The notes below the pieces were generated by a model. The model did not search any database. It was not told the DNA's origin and saw nothing but the letters and a program-made list of their open reading frames with translations. From assembly GCF_021044775.1 (NCBI RefSeq), contig NZ_JAJNOQ010000001.1, positions 414,721 through 478,720 on the forward strand: a stretch of 64,000 nt of DNA, written 5' to 3'. Of the stretch, positions 33,271-39,579 are shown in pieces. Each line of letters begins with the position of its first letter. Positions within the stretch are counted from its first letter, which is position 1. A program made the position numbers and the translations under genes. This DNA comes from Paraeggerthella hominis. Its GTDB lineage: Bacteria; Actinomycetota; Coriobacteriia; Coriobacteriales; Eggerthellaceae.

Positions 33271-33457
33271 TCTCCTGTTCCTTCCTGTGCTTTCGCCACC
33301 GGGCCGCGTCGGCCATGCAGTCGGCGACCTCTCCGCGCATGAACTTGCCCGTCACGCCGAGCGACCCCATCGTGCGCCCCAGCTCGTCGGCGCGGTCGTA
33401 ATCCATCGCGTCCACGACGATCAGCCAGGGGCCGACGTCCGCCGACCTATCGACCAT
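33251..33457 (-). CDS. Small protein before integrase A
   Basis: 68 residues beginning MVDRSADVGPWLIVVDAMDY. A Rossmann-like strand is followed by a charged helix (WRKHRKEQEIVEH). It overlaps both neighbours by 11-20 bases. No function recognised. Confidence 0.5.
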   Translation of the reverse strand: MVDRSADVGPWLIVVDAMDYDRADELGRTMGSLGVTGKFMRGEVADCMADAARWRKHRKEQEIVEHQD

Positions 33458-33845
33458 CGAAGGCGCCTTGCCCGACCGCGTCGCGCGCGGCCGTCCAGTC
33501 GCGAACCTTCGGCGAGCGGCCCACCACGCGGCGGTACAGCTCGTTCATCAGTTCGACGCCCTCCCGCCCGTCGAGGGGCTGCCTGTGCGCCGGATGTATG
33601 TACTTCGCCAGATGGGGGCTGTGCATGACCGCGAGGCGCGACAGGGCTGGCCAGTAGTTGTTGCTCATCCCCATCGCCTGCTGGTTGCGCATGATGGTGC
33701 ACCTCTTCGTAACGCTCGCCTCGGCGGTCAGCCTTATCATCCAGGCCGCGAAGGTCGTTATGCTCGGATCGGCCGGGTACGGCCTCTCAGCCCATGCGGC
33801 GGCTTTGAGCGCCCACGTGACCGTCCGATCCTCCCCTTCGCTCAT
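33447..33845 (-). CDS. Phage protein of module A, unknown
   Basis: 132 residues from an ATG overlapping the stop before it (ATGA). Helical; the middle (MRNQQAMGMSNNYWPALSRL) and the end (SPKVRDWTAARDAVGQGAF) resemble DNA-associated replication or packaging accessory proteins only loosely. Similar in its last segment to the replication protein at 29.6 kb (KMRDWRAAARNWARR). Confidence 0.5.
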   Translation of the reverse strand: MSEGEDRTVTWALKAAAWAERPYPADPSITTFAAWMIRLTAEASVTKRCTIMRNQQAMGMSNNYWPALSRLAVMHSPHLAKYIHPAHRQPLDGREGVELMNELYRRVVGRSPKVRDWTAARDAVGQGAFDGR

Positions 33846-34051
33846 GACCCCACCCCGCATGCCATCATGATCGCGTAGATCGCGAGCATCGCCGCGAACG
33901 GCACCGGGAGCAGCCGCATGCCGCGCTCCCATTCGTCGCGCAGGCATCGCTCCATGTCGTACTTGACTGCGCGTGTTATGCTATTTACGACCTGTTGGTC
34001 AGTTGCGCGCTTGCTTTCCACGGCTGGGCGCGCTTCTTTTTCAGCTCGCAT
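33842..34051 (-). CDS. Small membrane protein (EWER family), copy 2
   Basis: 69 residues starting MRAEKEARPAVESKRATDQQ, then DEWERGMRLLPVPF and the membrane helix AAMLAIYAIMMACGVGS. Homologous to the protein at 30879-31055. GAGGAG precedes the ATG. Confidence 0.65.
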   Translation of the reverse strand: MRAEKEARPAVESKRATDQQVVNSITRAVKYDMERCLRDEWERGMRLLPVPFAAMLAIYAIMMACGVGS

Positions 34052-34286
34052 TCCGCACTCCTCTCATAAACCAATCGTCGAACCACTCTGGCTTCACCCG
34101 CATGCCGCGAGACTGCCCGACCGGCATGAAGGACTTCATCTCCCCGCTTCTTACGGCGAGCGACAGCGTGCTGTACGGTATGCCTGACGCACGCTCCACC
34201 TCCCTCAGCCTGTACATGGGCTTCACTGGCAGCTCGGCGACCCTCGCCATCTCGGCGAAGATCTGCCCATGGGTTTCGGTTTCCAT
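34041..34286 (-). CDS. MerR/AlpA-like helix-turn-helix protein (excisionase type)
   Basis: 81 residues from an ATG with AAAGGAGG upstream. MYRLREVERASGIPYSTLSLAVRSGEM and PVGQSRGMRVKPEWFDDW form a winged-helix HTH_17/AlpA pattern used by excisionases and by satellites to activate integrase. First gene of the transcript that ends in integrase A. Confidence 0.7.
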   Translation of the reverse strand: METETHGQIFAEMARVAELPVKPMYRLREVERASGIPYSTLSLAVRSGEMKSFMPVGQSRGMRVKPEWFDDWFMRGVRNAS

Positions 34287-34395
34287 CGGCGCCTCCTTTC
34301 TCAATCGATCATCGCTATCAGATAGCACCGGTGTTCCCCGCTTCTCCCTGTCGGGAGCGGGTATTGGGCGGTGCCCTAGGTTTTCAATGTGCTCG

Positions 34396-34420
34396 CCGAA
34401 TAGGCATGGAGGCGAAAACG
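34396..34420. repeat. Inverted repeat of cassette 1, left arm
   Basis: 25 bases that pair with 34673-34697; the inner 16 bases (34396-34411, CCGAATAGGCATGGAG) are a perfect match to 34682-34697 reversed and the outer nine have two mismatches. It encloses exactly one gene. Confidence 0.85.
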
Positions 34421-34452
34421 TGGTAAGATTCGCTTAGAACGGAGGTAATAGT

Positions 34453-34653
34453 ATGTTCAAGGACCTCGACAGCTTCATAAAAAGCGATGGGCTGCTGCAG
34501 CGCTCCCCCGACCGCGAAAGCGAATCGGAGCCGATCATCGACGACCTGGGCGACGATCCGAGCCCTGAGGCGGCGGCGATGGCCGTTGCCGAGTTCTTCG
34601 AGAAGTCCCTTCCGAGCGTCTTGGACGAGTTCCGCGACTGGCTCGGCTCGTAA
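34453..34653 (+). CDS. Cassette 1 protein, 66 aa, acidic
   Basis: MFKDLDSFIKSDGLLQRSPD, then an acidic helical C-terminus ending FFEKSLPSVLDEFRDWLGS. ACGGAGG lies 9 bases before the ATG. No membrane segment. It is the only gene in the inverted-repeat cassette 34396-34697. It could be an antitoxin- or immunity-type protein, but nothing in it shows that. Confidence 0.6.
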   Translation: MFKDLDSFIKSDGLLQRSPDRESESEPIIDDLGDDPSPEAAAMAVAEFFEKSLPSVLDEFRDWLGS

Positions 34654-34672
34654 CAACCTCTCTCGTCGGAAG

Positions 34673-34697
34673 CGTTTCCGACTCCATGCCTATTCGG
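34673..34697. repeat. Inverted repeat of cassette 1, right arm
   Basis: Partner of 34396-34420. Immediately to its right comes TTTTCAAGGTACGTTCGCAC, the spacer that is also found, diverged, left of cassette 1 and right of cassette 2. Confidence 0.85.
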
Positions 34698-34722
34698 TTT
34701 TCAAGGTACGTTCGCACCGAGC

Positions 34723-34746
34723 CGAATACCCGGAAACACGGCAGCC
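34723..34746. repeat. Inverted repeat of cassette 2, left arm
   Basis: A perfect 24-base inverted match to 35455-35478. It starts CGAATA like the cassette 1 repeat but continues differently (CCCGGAAACACGGCAGCC). Confidence 0.9.
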
Positions 34747-34790
34747 TGTTAGAATTGGCTTTGCGAGAGGCAATCGAGGAAAGGCGCGCC

Positions 34791-35345
34791 ATGACAAGCG
34801 AACTGAGAAGACCGCTCGATGGCATAGCGTCAAGCGTCGGCAACGTGGGAAGATCCGTCGCCCAGGCATCGAAATCAACCGACGAGATCCGAAGGAGCAT
34901 CGACAACCTCGGAAAGCGAGTTTCCGAGTCATCGGCCATGCAATCGGTCGACCTTCTCACGGACGACGAGATCGACGAGCTCAGAAAGCTCGTGAGTCTC
35001 GGAGACGGGGCGAAAGGATACGCCGCATCGCGCCTTGAATCCGAAGCCGTGCAAGGAATGTACCTTCAACTGTCGGATCTCGGCTTCATCCATTGTTTTC
35101 GCGATTTCGACGGAGACATCTTGTACGTCGACTACGACCCGAAAGCGAACTGGGCCATCGCCCGCCACGACAAGCTAGCGGAACTGGAGGCTCGGCGTAA
35201 AGAAGAGGTCGATCGGATACGCGACGAGGACAGGAAGCACAGCCGCAACAACGTGATCATCGGATGGTTCCTCGGCCTTGCCACAGCAGCCATACCGTAC
35301 CTCGTCAATCTGGTCAGCTCATTGATTCAAGCACCAAGCCAATGA
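34791..35345 (+). CDS. Cassette 2 membrane-anchored protein, 184 aa
   Basis: ATG at 34791 with GAGGAAAGG upstream. The N-terminus is a coiled coil (GIASSVGNVGRSVAQASKST). The middle has an acidic domain with FIHCFRDFDGDILYVDYDPK, and the C-terminus ends in one hydrophobic helix (GWFLGLATAAIPYLVNLVSS). A C-tail-anchored protein of the lysogen would fit superinfection exclusion, but this is inference. Its last 11 codons overlap the minus-strand partner gene. Confidence 0.6.
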   Translation: MTSELRRPLDGIASSVGNVGRSVAQASKSTDEIRRSIDNLGKRVSESSAMQSVDLLTDDEIDELRKLVSLGDGAKGYAASRLESEAVQGMYLQLSDLGFIHCFRDFDGDILYVDYDPKANWAIARHDKLAELEARRKEEVDRIRDEDRKHSRNNVIIGWFLGLATAAIPYLVNLVSSLIQAPSQ

Positions 35346-35439
35346 GCGTGCTCACCACACCCAAAACGTAGCCCAGCACGACGTCTTTAACGGACTCCGC
35401 CTGATCCTCGCTCATGCCAAACAGGTCTTTCAGTTTCAC
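35314..35439 (-). CDS. Cassette 2 small membrane protein, 41 aa, convergent
   Basis: GTG at 35439 with AAAGGCGG upstream: MKLKDLFGMSEDQAESVKDV, then the hydrophobic helix VLGYVLGVVSTLIGLVLES. Its 3' end overlaps that of the plus-strand partner by 32 bases, so the two transcripts are complementary. The size and single helix resemble type I toxin peptides or small regulators. Confidence 0.5.
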   Translation of the reverse strand: MKLKDLFGMSEDQAESVKDVVLGYVLGVVSTLIGLVLESMS

Positions 35440-35454
35440 GGCTACCGCCTTTCC

Positions 35455-35478
35455 GGCTGCCGTGTTTCCGGGTATTCG
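35455..35478. repeat. Inverted repeat of cassette 2, right arm
   Basis: Exact reverse complement of 34723-34746. The following bases ATTGTTAAGGTGCTTGCGGC resemble the spacer at 34698-34721. Confidence 0.9.
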
Positions 35479-35645
35479 ATTGTTAAGGTGCTTGCGGCGA
35501 GCCCGCTGCGGAGGATGACCGACAGCGCGCTGCCAATGGAACGGGTTGCCTTCGCGCTTACAGCGGCGCATCTGGTCGGCGCGGCTGCGGCTGAAAGGAC
35601 GGGCCGGATCGGTCGATCCTTTGCGGCGGGTTCACCTCATGGCCG

Positions 35646-35873
35646 CTACAGCAGCGGCCTGATGTCCGTCATGAGGGCCGGCAGGCTGTCGATGCTGACG
35701 TTCGCCCGCTTGTGGTCCACGCCCTCGATGCGCACCCACTCCTCGCCGTGATCGTCCACCTCGTAGACCATCGGCGTCTCGGCCAGGTAGTCGTATCGGT
35801 GCGCGCCGCATTCGACGAGGGCATCGTTGATGCGCTGAACGAACAGCGCCTTGTCCTCGGCTTCGATCTCCAC
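35646..35873 (-). CDS. Small acidic early protein of module B
   Basis: 75 residues, MEIEAEDKALFVQRINDALV onward. Acidic with an alpha/beta pattern; it carries a YEVDDHGEEWVRIEGVDHKR stretch. Downstream of the other module B early genes in the same direction. No family recognised. Confidence 0.5.
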   Translation of the reverse strand: MEIEAEDKALFVQRINDALVECGAHRYDYLAETPMVYEVDDHGEEWVRIEGVDHKRANVSIDSLPALMTDIRPLL

Positions 35874-35893
35874 TTGCTTTTTCGCCTCCTTCC

Positions 35894-36256
35894 CTATCCC
35901 GCCTCGCGCTCGGCGTACGCTTCCGCGCAGCCGTGGAACAGCTCCACGATCTCGTCTACCTCCGGGTCGGGCTTCGCGCCGTCCTTCGTCAGCTCGTTGC
36001 CGATAGCCTCCGCGTAGTGGTGCAGGCGCTCCCGCTCGGTCGGCACGTCGCCGTCGGATTCGAATAATCCGAAGGGACCATCGAGCCGATAACCCGGAAA
36101 GAACCTGTCCCGGATAGCCTTCGCTTCGTCGAGAGTGAACGAGATAGCTTCAGACAGCTTCATCTCGAATACCGCTTCCGTGCAACCGATTTCAGATGCA
36201 ACTTGCTCAGGCGTAACTTCCCGCATATGCATGAAGCCCCGTAGATTCTTAAACAT
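35894..36256 (-). CDS. Early regulator-like protein of module B
   Basis: 120 residues. The first 60 (MREVTPEQVASEIGCTEAVF then FTLDEAKAIRDRFFPGYRL) look like an XRE-type helix-turn-helix with the usual third helix, as in phage Cro/antirepressor proteins. The acidic C-terminus (KPDPEVDEIVELFHGC) is unassigned. Confidence 0.55.
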   Translation of the reverse strand: MFKNLRGFMHMREVTPEQVASEIGCTEAVFEMKLSEAISFTLDEAKAIRDRFFPGYRLDGPFGLFESDGDVPTERERLHHYAEAIGNELTKDGAKPDPEVDEIVELFHGCAEAYAEREAG

Positions 36257-36275
36257 TTACTCATCTCCTCCTTTC

Positions 36276-36515
36276 CTACCCTGCCTTGCGCTCGTTGACA
36301 TCCCTCGGAAGGCGCTCGTCTGTGCGGCCGTAAAGGTAGTCGGTGGAGCAGCCGTACAGGTCGGCTGCGGAGTTCGCCACCTCTGCGGGAATGTCGCGCA
36401 CGTTGTTCTCGTAGAAGCACAGGCTCTTCGCGCTGCAGCCCAGGCGCGCGGCGGCCTCCTCCTGCGTCATTCCGACGCGCACTCGCTCGGACGCGAGCGG
36501 TTTAATCTCCAACAA
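36276..36515 (-). CDS. XRE-family Cro-type regulator of module B
   Basis: 79 residues from a TTG at 36515, chosen because GGAGGTGA lies five bases upstream. VGMTQEEAAARLGCSAKSLCFYEN is a helix-turn-helix and LYGCSTDYLYGRTDE is the typical C-terminal helix. It is in the cro position, divergent from the repressor at 36847. Confidence 0.75.
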   Translation of the reverse strand: MLEIKPLASERVRVGMTQEEAAARLGCSAKSLCFYENNVRDIPAEVANSAADLYGCSTDYLYGRTDERLPRDVNERKAG

Positions 36516-36570
36516 TGGAATCACCTCCCTTCATGCGCTTTTCGCGGAGCTTCCAGCCGAGGGCGACGCC

Positions 36571-36711
36571 CTACGCGAGGAACGGCATCGCGAGGAAGCT
36601 CGTTCTGGGCAGCCCCCAGTCCAGGAAGAGGTCCGCATAGAACAGGACGAGAAACGCAACCTGGATACAGGTGGCGATCGCCACCAGGGGCGGGGTTCTC
36701 GTATCCTCCAT
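36571..36711 (-). CDS. Small membrane protein before Cro, ending at an internal TAG
   Basis: 46 residues: MEDTRTPPLVAIATCIQVAF, then two hydrophobic stretches. GGAGGTGAACC precedes the ATG. The frame continues past TAG (36573-36571) with a sensible basic tail (GVALGWKLREKRMKGGDS), so it may be a recently truncated 65-residue protein or be read through. Confidence 0.5.
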   Translation of the reverse strand: MEDTRTPPLVAIATCIQVAFLVLFYADLFLDWGLPRTSFLAMPFLA

Positions 36712-36727
36712 GGTTCACCTCCAACTT

Positions 36728-36783
36728 AACTACTAGAATTTTTCGTGCCTTCAGTAGGTATAGTACAACAATTTCTAGTAGTT
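36728..36783. promoter_or_regulatory. Operator pair of immunity module B
   Basis: AACTACTAGAA (36728-36738) and its reverse complement TTCTAGTAGTT (36773-36783), 34 bases apart, in the AT-rich divergent space between the module B early genes and the repressor. Different in sequence from the module A operators. Confidence 0.55.
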
Positions 36784-36846
36784 TCAAGCGTAATTTTGGA
36801 ATTGGTGGTAATATTTCTTGTACCAAAACAATTGGTAGGAGCTATC

Positions 36847-37245
36847 ATGGAAAACAACATTGGTGAAGCACGACGCTCTTACGCTTTAGCTGTCGGAGGG
36901 TTCACGCAAGAAGATGCTGCGAGCTATTTCAACGTAAGCCTCGGTACGTACCGAAATTGGGAGCAGGGCGTCGGCAAGCTGAACGGCGAGATACTATGCG
37001 CCATCGCCGACAAATACGGCTGCTCCACCGACTACCTGCTCTGCCGAACCGACGACCCGACGCCTTTCCCCGCCTCGTCGCCGAAGATCGCGGAGACCGC
37101 CGAGGAAGAACGCCTCGTGTCCGCGTACCGCAGATGCACCAAGCGCGAGCGTCTGGCGGTGCTCAACACCGCCGAGACGATGGCCGACGACGGTGCAGCG
37201 AAAAATATGGACGATGGACGGGCTGCGGAAAAGATAGGGGCGTAA
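36847..37245 (+). CDS. XRE-family repressor, immunity module B
   Basis: 132 residues from an ATG with TAGGAG upstream. GGFTQEDAASYFNVSLGTYRNWEQGV is a helix-turn-helix and KYGCSTDYLLCRTDD the conserved third segment. The C-terminal 60 residues are charged with a CTKRERLAVLNTAETM helix. No peptidase domain. It is divergent from the Cro-type gene and is the second repressor in this prophage. Confidence 0.75.
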   Translation: MENNIGEARRSYALAVGGFTQEDAASYFNVSLGTYRNWEQGVGKLNGEILCAIADKYGCSTDYLLCRTDDPTPFPASSPKIAETAEEERLVSAYRRCTKRERLAVLNTAETMADDGAAKNMDDGRAAEKIGA

Positions 37246-37247
37246 TT

Positions 37248-38051
37248 ATGGGACTATTTTCAATACTGTTTGGAAAATCTGGCGAAAGAGAATACCCTCT
37301 GCAGTCCAAGCCTACCCTAAAGCCTCTGCTGCTATCGGGTTGCGAAGAGCGGAAGGTGTACGTCTACGACGGATCACCGCTCAAAAGCATAAAGAAGCAT
37401 GAAAGGATTGTGCTTCATGCTACCGCGGACGAGATCACAATGATCAGTGCTGAGACAGGCGGCGTATGGAGCACGAGCGATGAAGACTCTAGTGCCTGCG
37501 CGCTACTTTACAATGGTAAACCAATCGGATTCATGTCCTCTTATGGAGGCATTCTGCAAGAGCTGTGCAAGCGAGGTTTCGATGTGCAGATCGACGCAAT
37601 GCGAACAGGGTCATATTCTCCGATAATCCCAGAAATAAAGGCGTACATGCCATCGTACCAAGAGGTAAAAGGTCTGCTAGATAGCAGGCAAAAGGCGATG
37701 AATGAAGGGCGCCTGGTCAAATTCAACATCAAAGAATCTGCATTCAAACAAGAGTTTGATGTCGCCAATAAACAATTCGTTCGTTCGGAAGGTGCTCCTG
37801 ATTTCGTTGTAGGGTCAATCAGTATTTCTGGAGACACCAGGATGATTGAAGTACCTAAGGGCTCACGCGCAAAGCCGCATATACTTTTGCTCGACAAGGA
37901 GATTCCCGTCACAGAAATAGCAGCAACCTGCGGAGCCTACAGCACCCTGACAGACAAGGTAGGCCAGCTTCCGAGTTCGGCAACAATATCGAAGATACCG
38001 TCGATGCGGGATCGTCGCGAATTCTATTACGCGATTGAATTGACATACTAA
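37248..38051 (+). CDS. AT-rich lysogen gene, unknown function
   Basis: 267 residues; the ATG follows the repressor stop by two bases, so the two are probably co-transcribed. MGLFSILFGKSGEREYPLQS, no strong membrane segment, mixed alpha/beta. GC content is clearly below that of the phage late genes. Genes co-transcribed with a repressor are expressed in the lysogen and often give superinfection immunity or defence; no motif supports a specific role. Confidence 0.6.
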   Translation: MGLFSILFGKSGEREYPLQSKPTLKPLLLSGCEERKVYVYDGSPLKSIKKHERIVLHATADEITMISAETGGVWSTSDEDSSACALLYNGKPIGFMSSYGGILQELCKRGFDVQIDAMRTGSYSPIIPEIKAYMPSYQEVKGLLDSRQKAMNEGRLVKFNIKESAFKQEFDVANKQFVRSEGAPDFVVGSISISGDTRMIEVPKGSRAKPHILLLDKEIPVTEIAATCGAYSTLTDKVGQLPSSATISKIPSMRDRREFYYAIELTY

Positions 38052-38117
38052 CAAGAAAGCCCAGCTCATATGGGTGGCATTGTCGAATGGCTTCAATCTA
38101 GAGAGGAGATGGAGCGA

Positions 38118-38330
38118 ATGAAGATCGGGTACAGAAAACCGCGCATAAAATCGTCCTTGAAAGCGAGAACGACAGGACGTGCAAAAAGGTCGGTTAAAAA
38201 ATCCATCAACCCGATGTACGGCAAAAAGGGCGTTGGGTTTGCGAAAAACCCACGGCGCTCCGTAAAGAACGCGGTCTACCGCAGGACAACGTTCGGCACC
38301 ATGGACATATTGAAGAAGCTGTTTAAATAA
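38118..38330 (+). CDS. Small basic mobile-element protein, 70 aa
   Basis: MKIGYRKPRIKSSLKARTTG, then KKSINPMYGKKGVGFAKNP. A highly basic protein of a type often found next to integrases in Gram-positive prophages. GGAG lies before the ATG. It has no assigned function but is conserved in such settings. Confidence 0.65.
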   Translation: MKIGYRKPRIKSSLKARTTGRAKRSVKKSINPMYGKKGVGFAKNPRRSVKNAVYRRTTFGTMDILKKLFK

Positions 38331-38426
38331 TAACTGCAAAGAAAGCCCCGCGCATCACCGGGCGGCAACCCTAGCGCGAGGCTTCTGAAGTACCAACCGA
38401 ATAACGGAAGGCAGGTGCATTGTACC

Positions 38427-39530
38427 ATGTCCAGGAAAAGCCGTCGCCGGTCGTGGGGGTCGATAACGATCGTGACGAAGACGAAGCACGTCGTAAGATG
38501 GATCGAGAATACCACCGACGGGCGCGTTCGCAAGTCCAAGACGCTCGAATGCACGTACCGGGAAGCTGACAGGTTTCTAGCCGAGCGAAGGATGGAAGTC
38601 GAAGCCCCTCCGGCCATGACCGTCAAAGCCCTATGGGATGATCACGAGCGGCCCGTCATGGCTGACAGGCTCGCGTCCGGCAGGATGTCGAATCGCACGG
38701 CCAGGCAGTACGACAGCTGCTGGGCGAAGCACGTGGCTCCCAGGTGGGGCGGCACGCCGTGCACGGAGGTGAGGCCGCTCGACATCCAGAAGTGGCTCCT
38801 CGAAATACCGAGGACGAGCGCGAAGACAGCGCGGATCGTGCTGAAGAAAACGCTCGATCATGCCGTCATGTTCGAGCTCATCGCGACGAATCCGGCAGAC
38901 AAGAAGTTCAGGTACGCCGATTCCGAGCGAAGGGACCGCAGCGTGTACACGCAAGCCCAGCTCGAGCAGCTGGCTGAAGTCGTGCGGGGGTCGGCATGCG
39001 AAGTGCCTTTCATCCTGTGCGCGTTCGCCGGAATGCGAGTCGGCGAGGCGTGCGGCGTGCCGATCGAGAACGTCGAGTTCGGAGACGAAGCCGCCTCGAT
39101 AGCGATAACGTCGCAGCTCGCCGACGACGGAGAGCTTCGCGCGCGTCTGAAGACGAGAGCGTCTAAGCGCACCGTAGGGCTTCCCAAGCCCTGGTGCGAC
39201 CGTTTGCGCGATATCGTCGCAGACTTGCCCGATCACGCCTTGTGGGCCAACGACAACGGCGCAGGGGAGCCTGTTCCGCGCTACGTCGTCGCGAGAACAT
39301 GGGAAAGGCTCGTTAAAGCATCCGCCGTCCCGTACCTTCCAATGCAGTCGCTGCGCCCGTCGTTCGAGACGATCATGCATTGGAAGGCCGGGGTCCCGAT
39401 CGAGCAGGTCGCCCGCATAATGGGGCACACACAGGCTTCCACTACCGTCGGGCACTACGACCGTCCCGGCGGAGACGAGCTGGTTTCCGTGGCCGTGGAA
39501 GCCGCATCGCGCCTGTCCGAAATATCCTAA
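38427..39530 (+). CDS. Tyrosine integrase B (terminal, beside attR)
   Basis: 367 residues from the ATG at 38427. A core-binding domain (SNRTARQYDSCWAKHVAP) precedes the catalytic domain with FAGMRVGEACG (Arg I), SLRPSFET (second Arg about 310), MGHTQASTT (His about 334) and Tyr about 344. The usual His before the second Arg is Gln (about 307) and the next His is Pro, so the H-x-x-R motif is altered. It lies 70 bases from the right end, the expected place for the prophage integrase. Confidence 0.8.
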   Translation: MSRKSRRRSWGSITIVTKTKHVVRWIENTTDGRVRKSKTLECTYREADRFLAERRMEVEAPPAMTVKALWDDHERPVMADRLASGRMSNRTARQYDSCWAKHVAPRWGGTPCTEVRPLDIQKWLLEIPRTSAKTARIVLKKTLDHAVMFELIATNPADKKFRYADSERRDRSVYTQAQLEQLAEVVRGSACEVPFILCAFAGMRVGEACGVPIENVEFGDEAASIAITSQLADDGELRARLKTRASKRTVGLPKPWCDRLRDIVADLPDHALWANDNGAGEPVPRYVVARTWERLVKASAVPYLPMQSLRPSFETIMHWKAGVPIEQVARIMGHTQASTTVGHYDRPGGDELVSVAVEAASRLSEIS

Positions 39531-39579
39531 CCTCTATCCCAGATAGGAAAAATAAGGATATTTCCAAAATATACCCAGG

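Noticed and set aside
34371..35510. CRISPR array or integron attC sites
   Set aside because: The repeats are inverted, differ between cassettes and enclose genes; there are no spacers of equal size, no Cas genes and no integron integrase with attC-type cores.
36521..36826. 101-residue minus-strand frame in module B
   Set aside because: It crosses the repressor operator region and is in a different frame from the small membrane gene, which has a ribosome-binding site.
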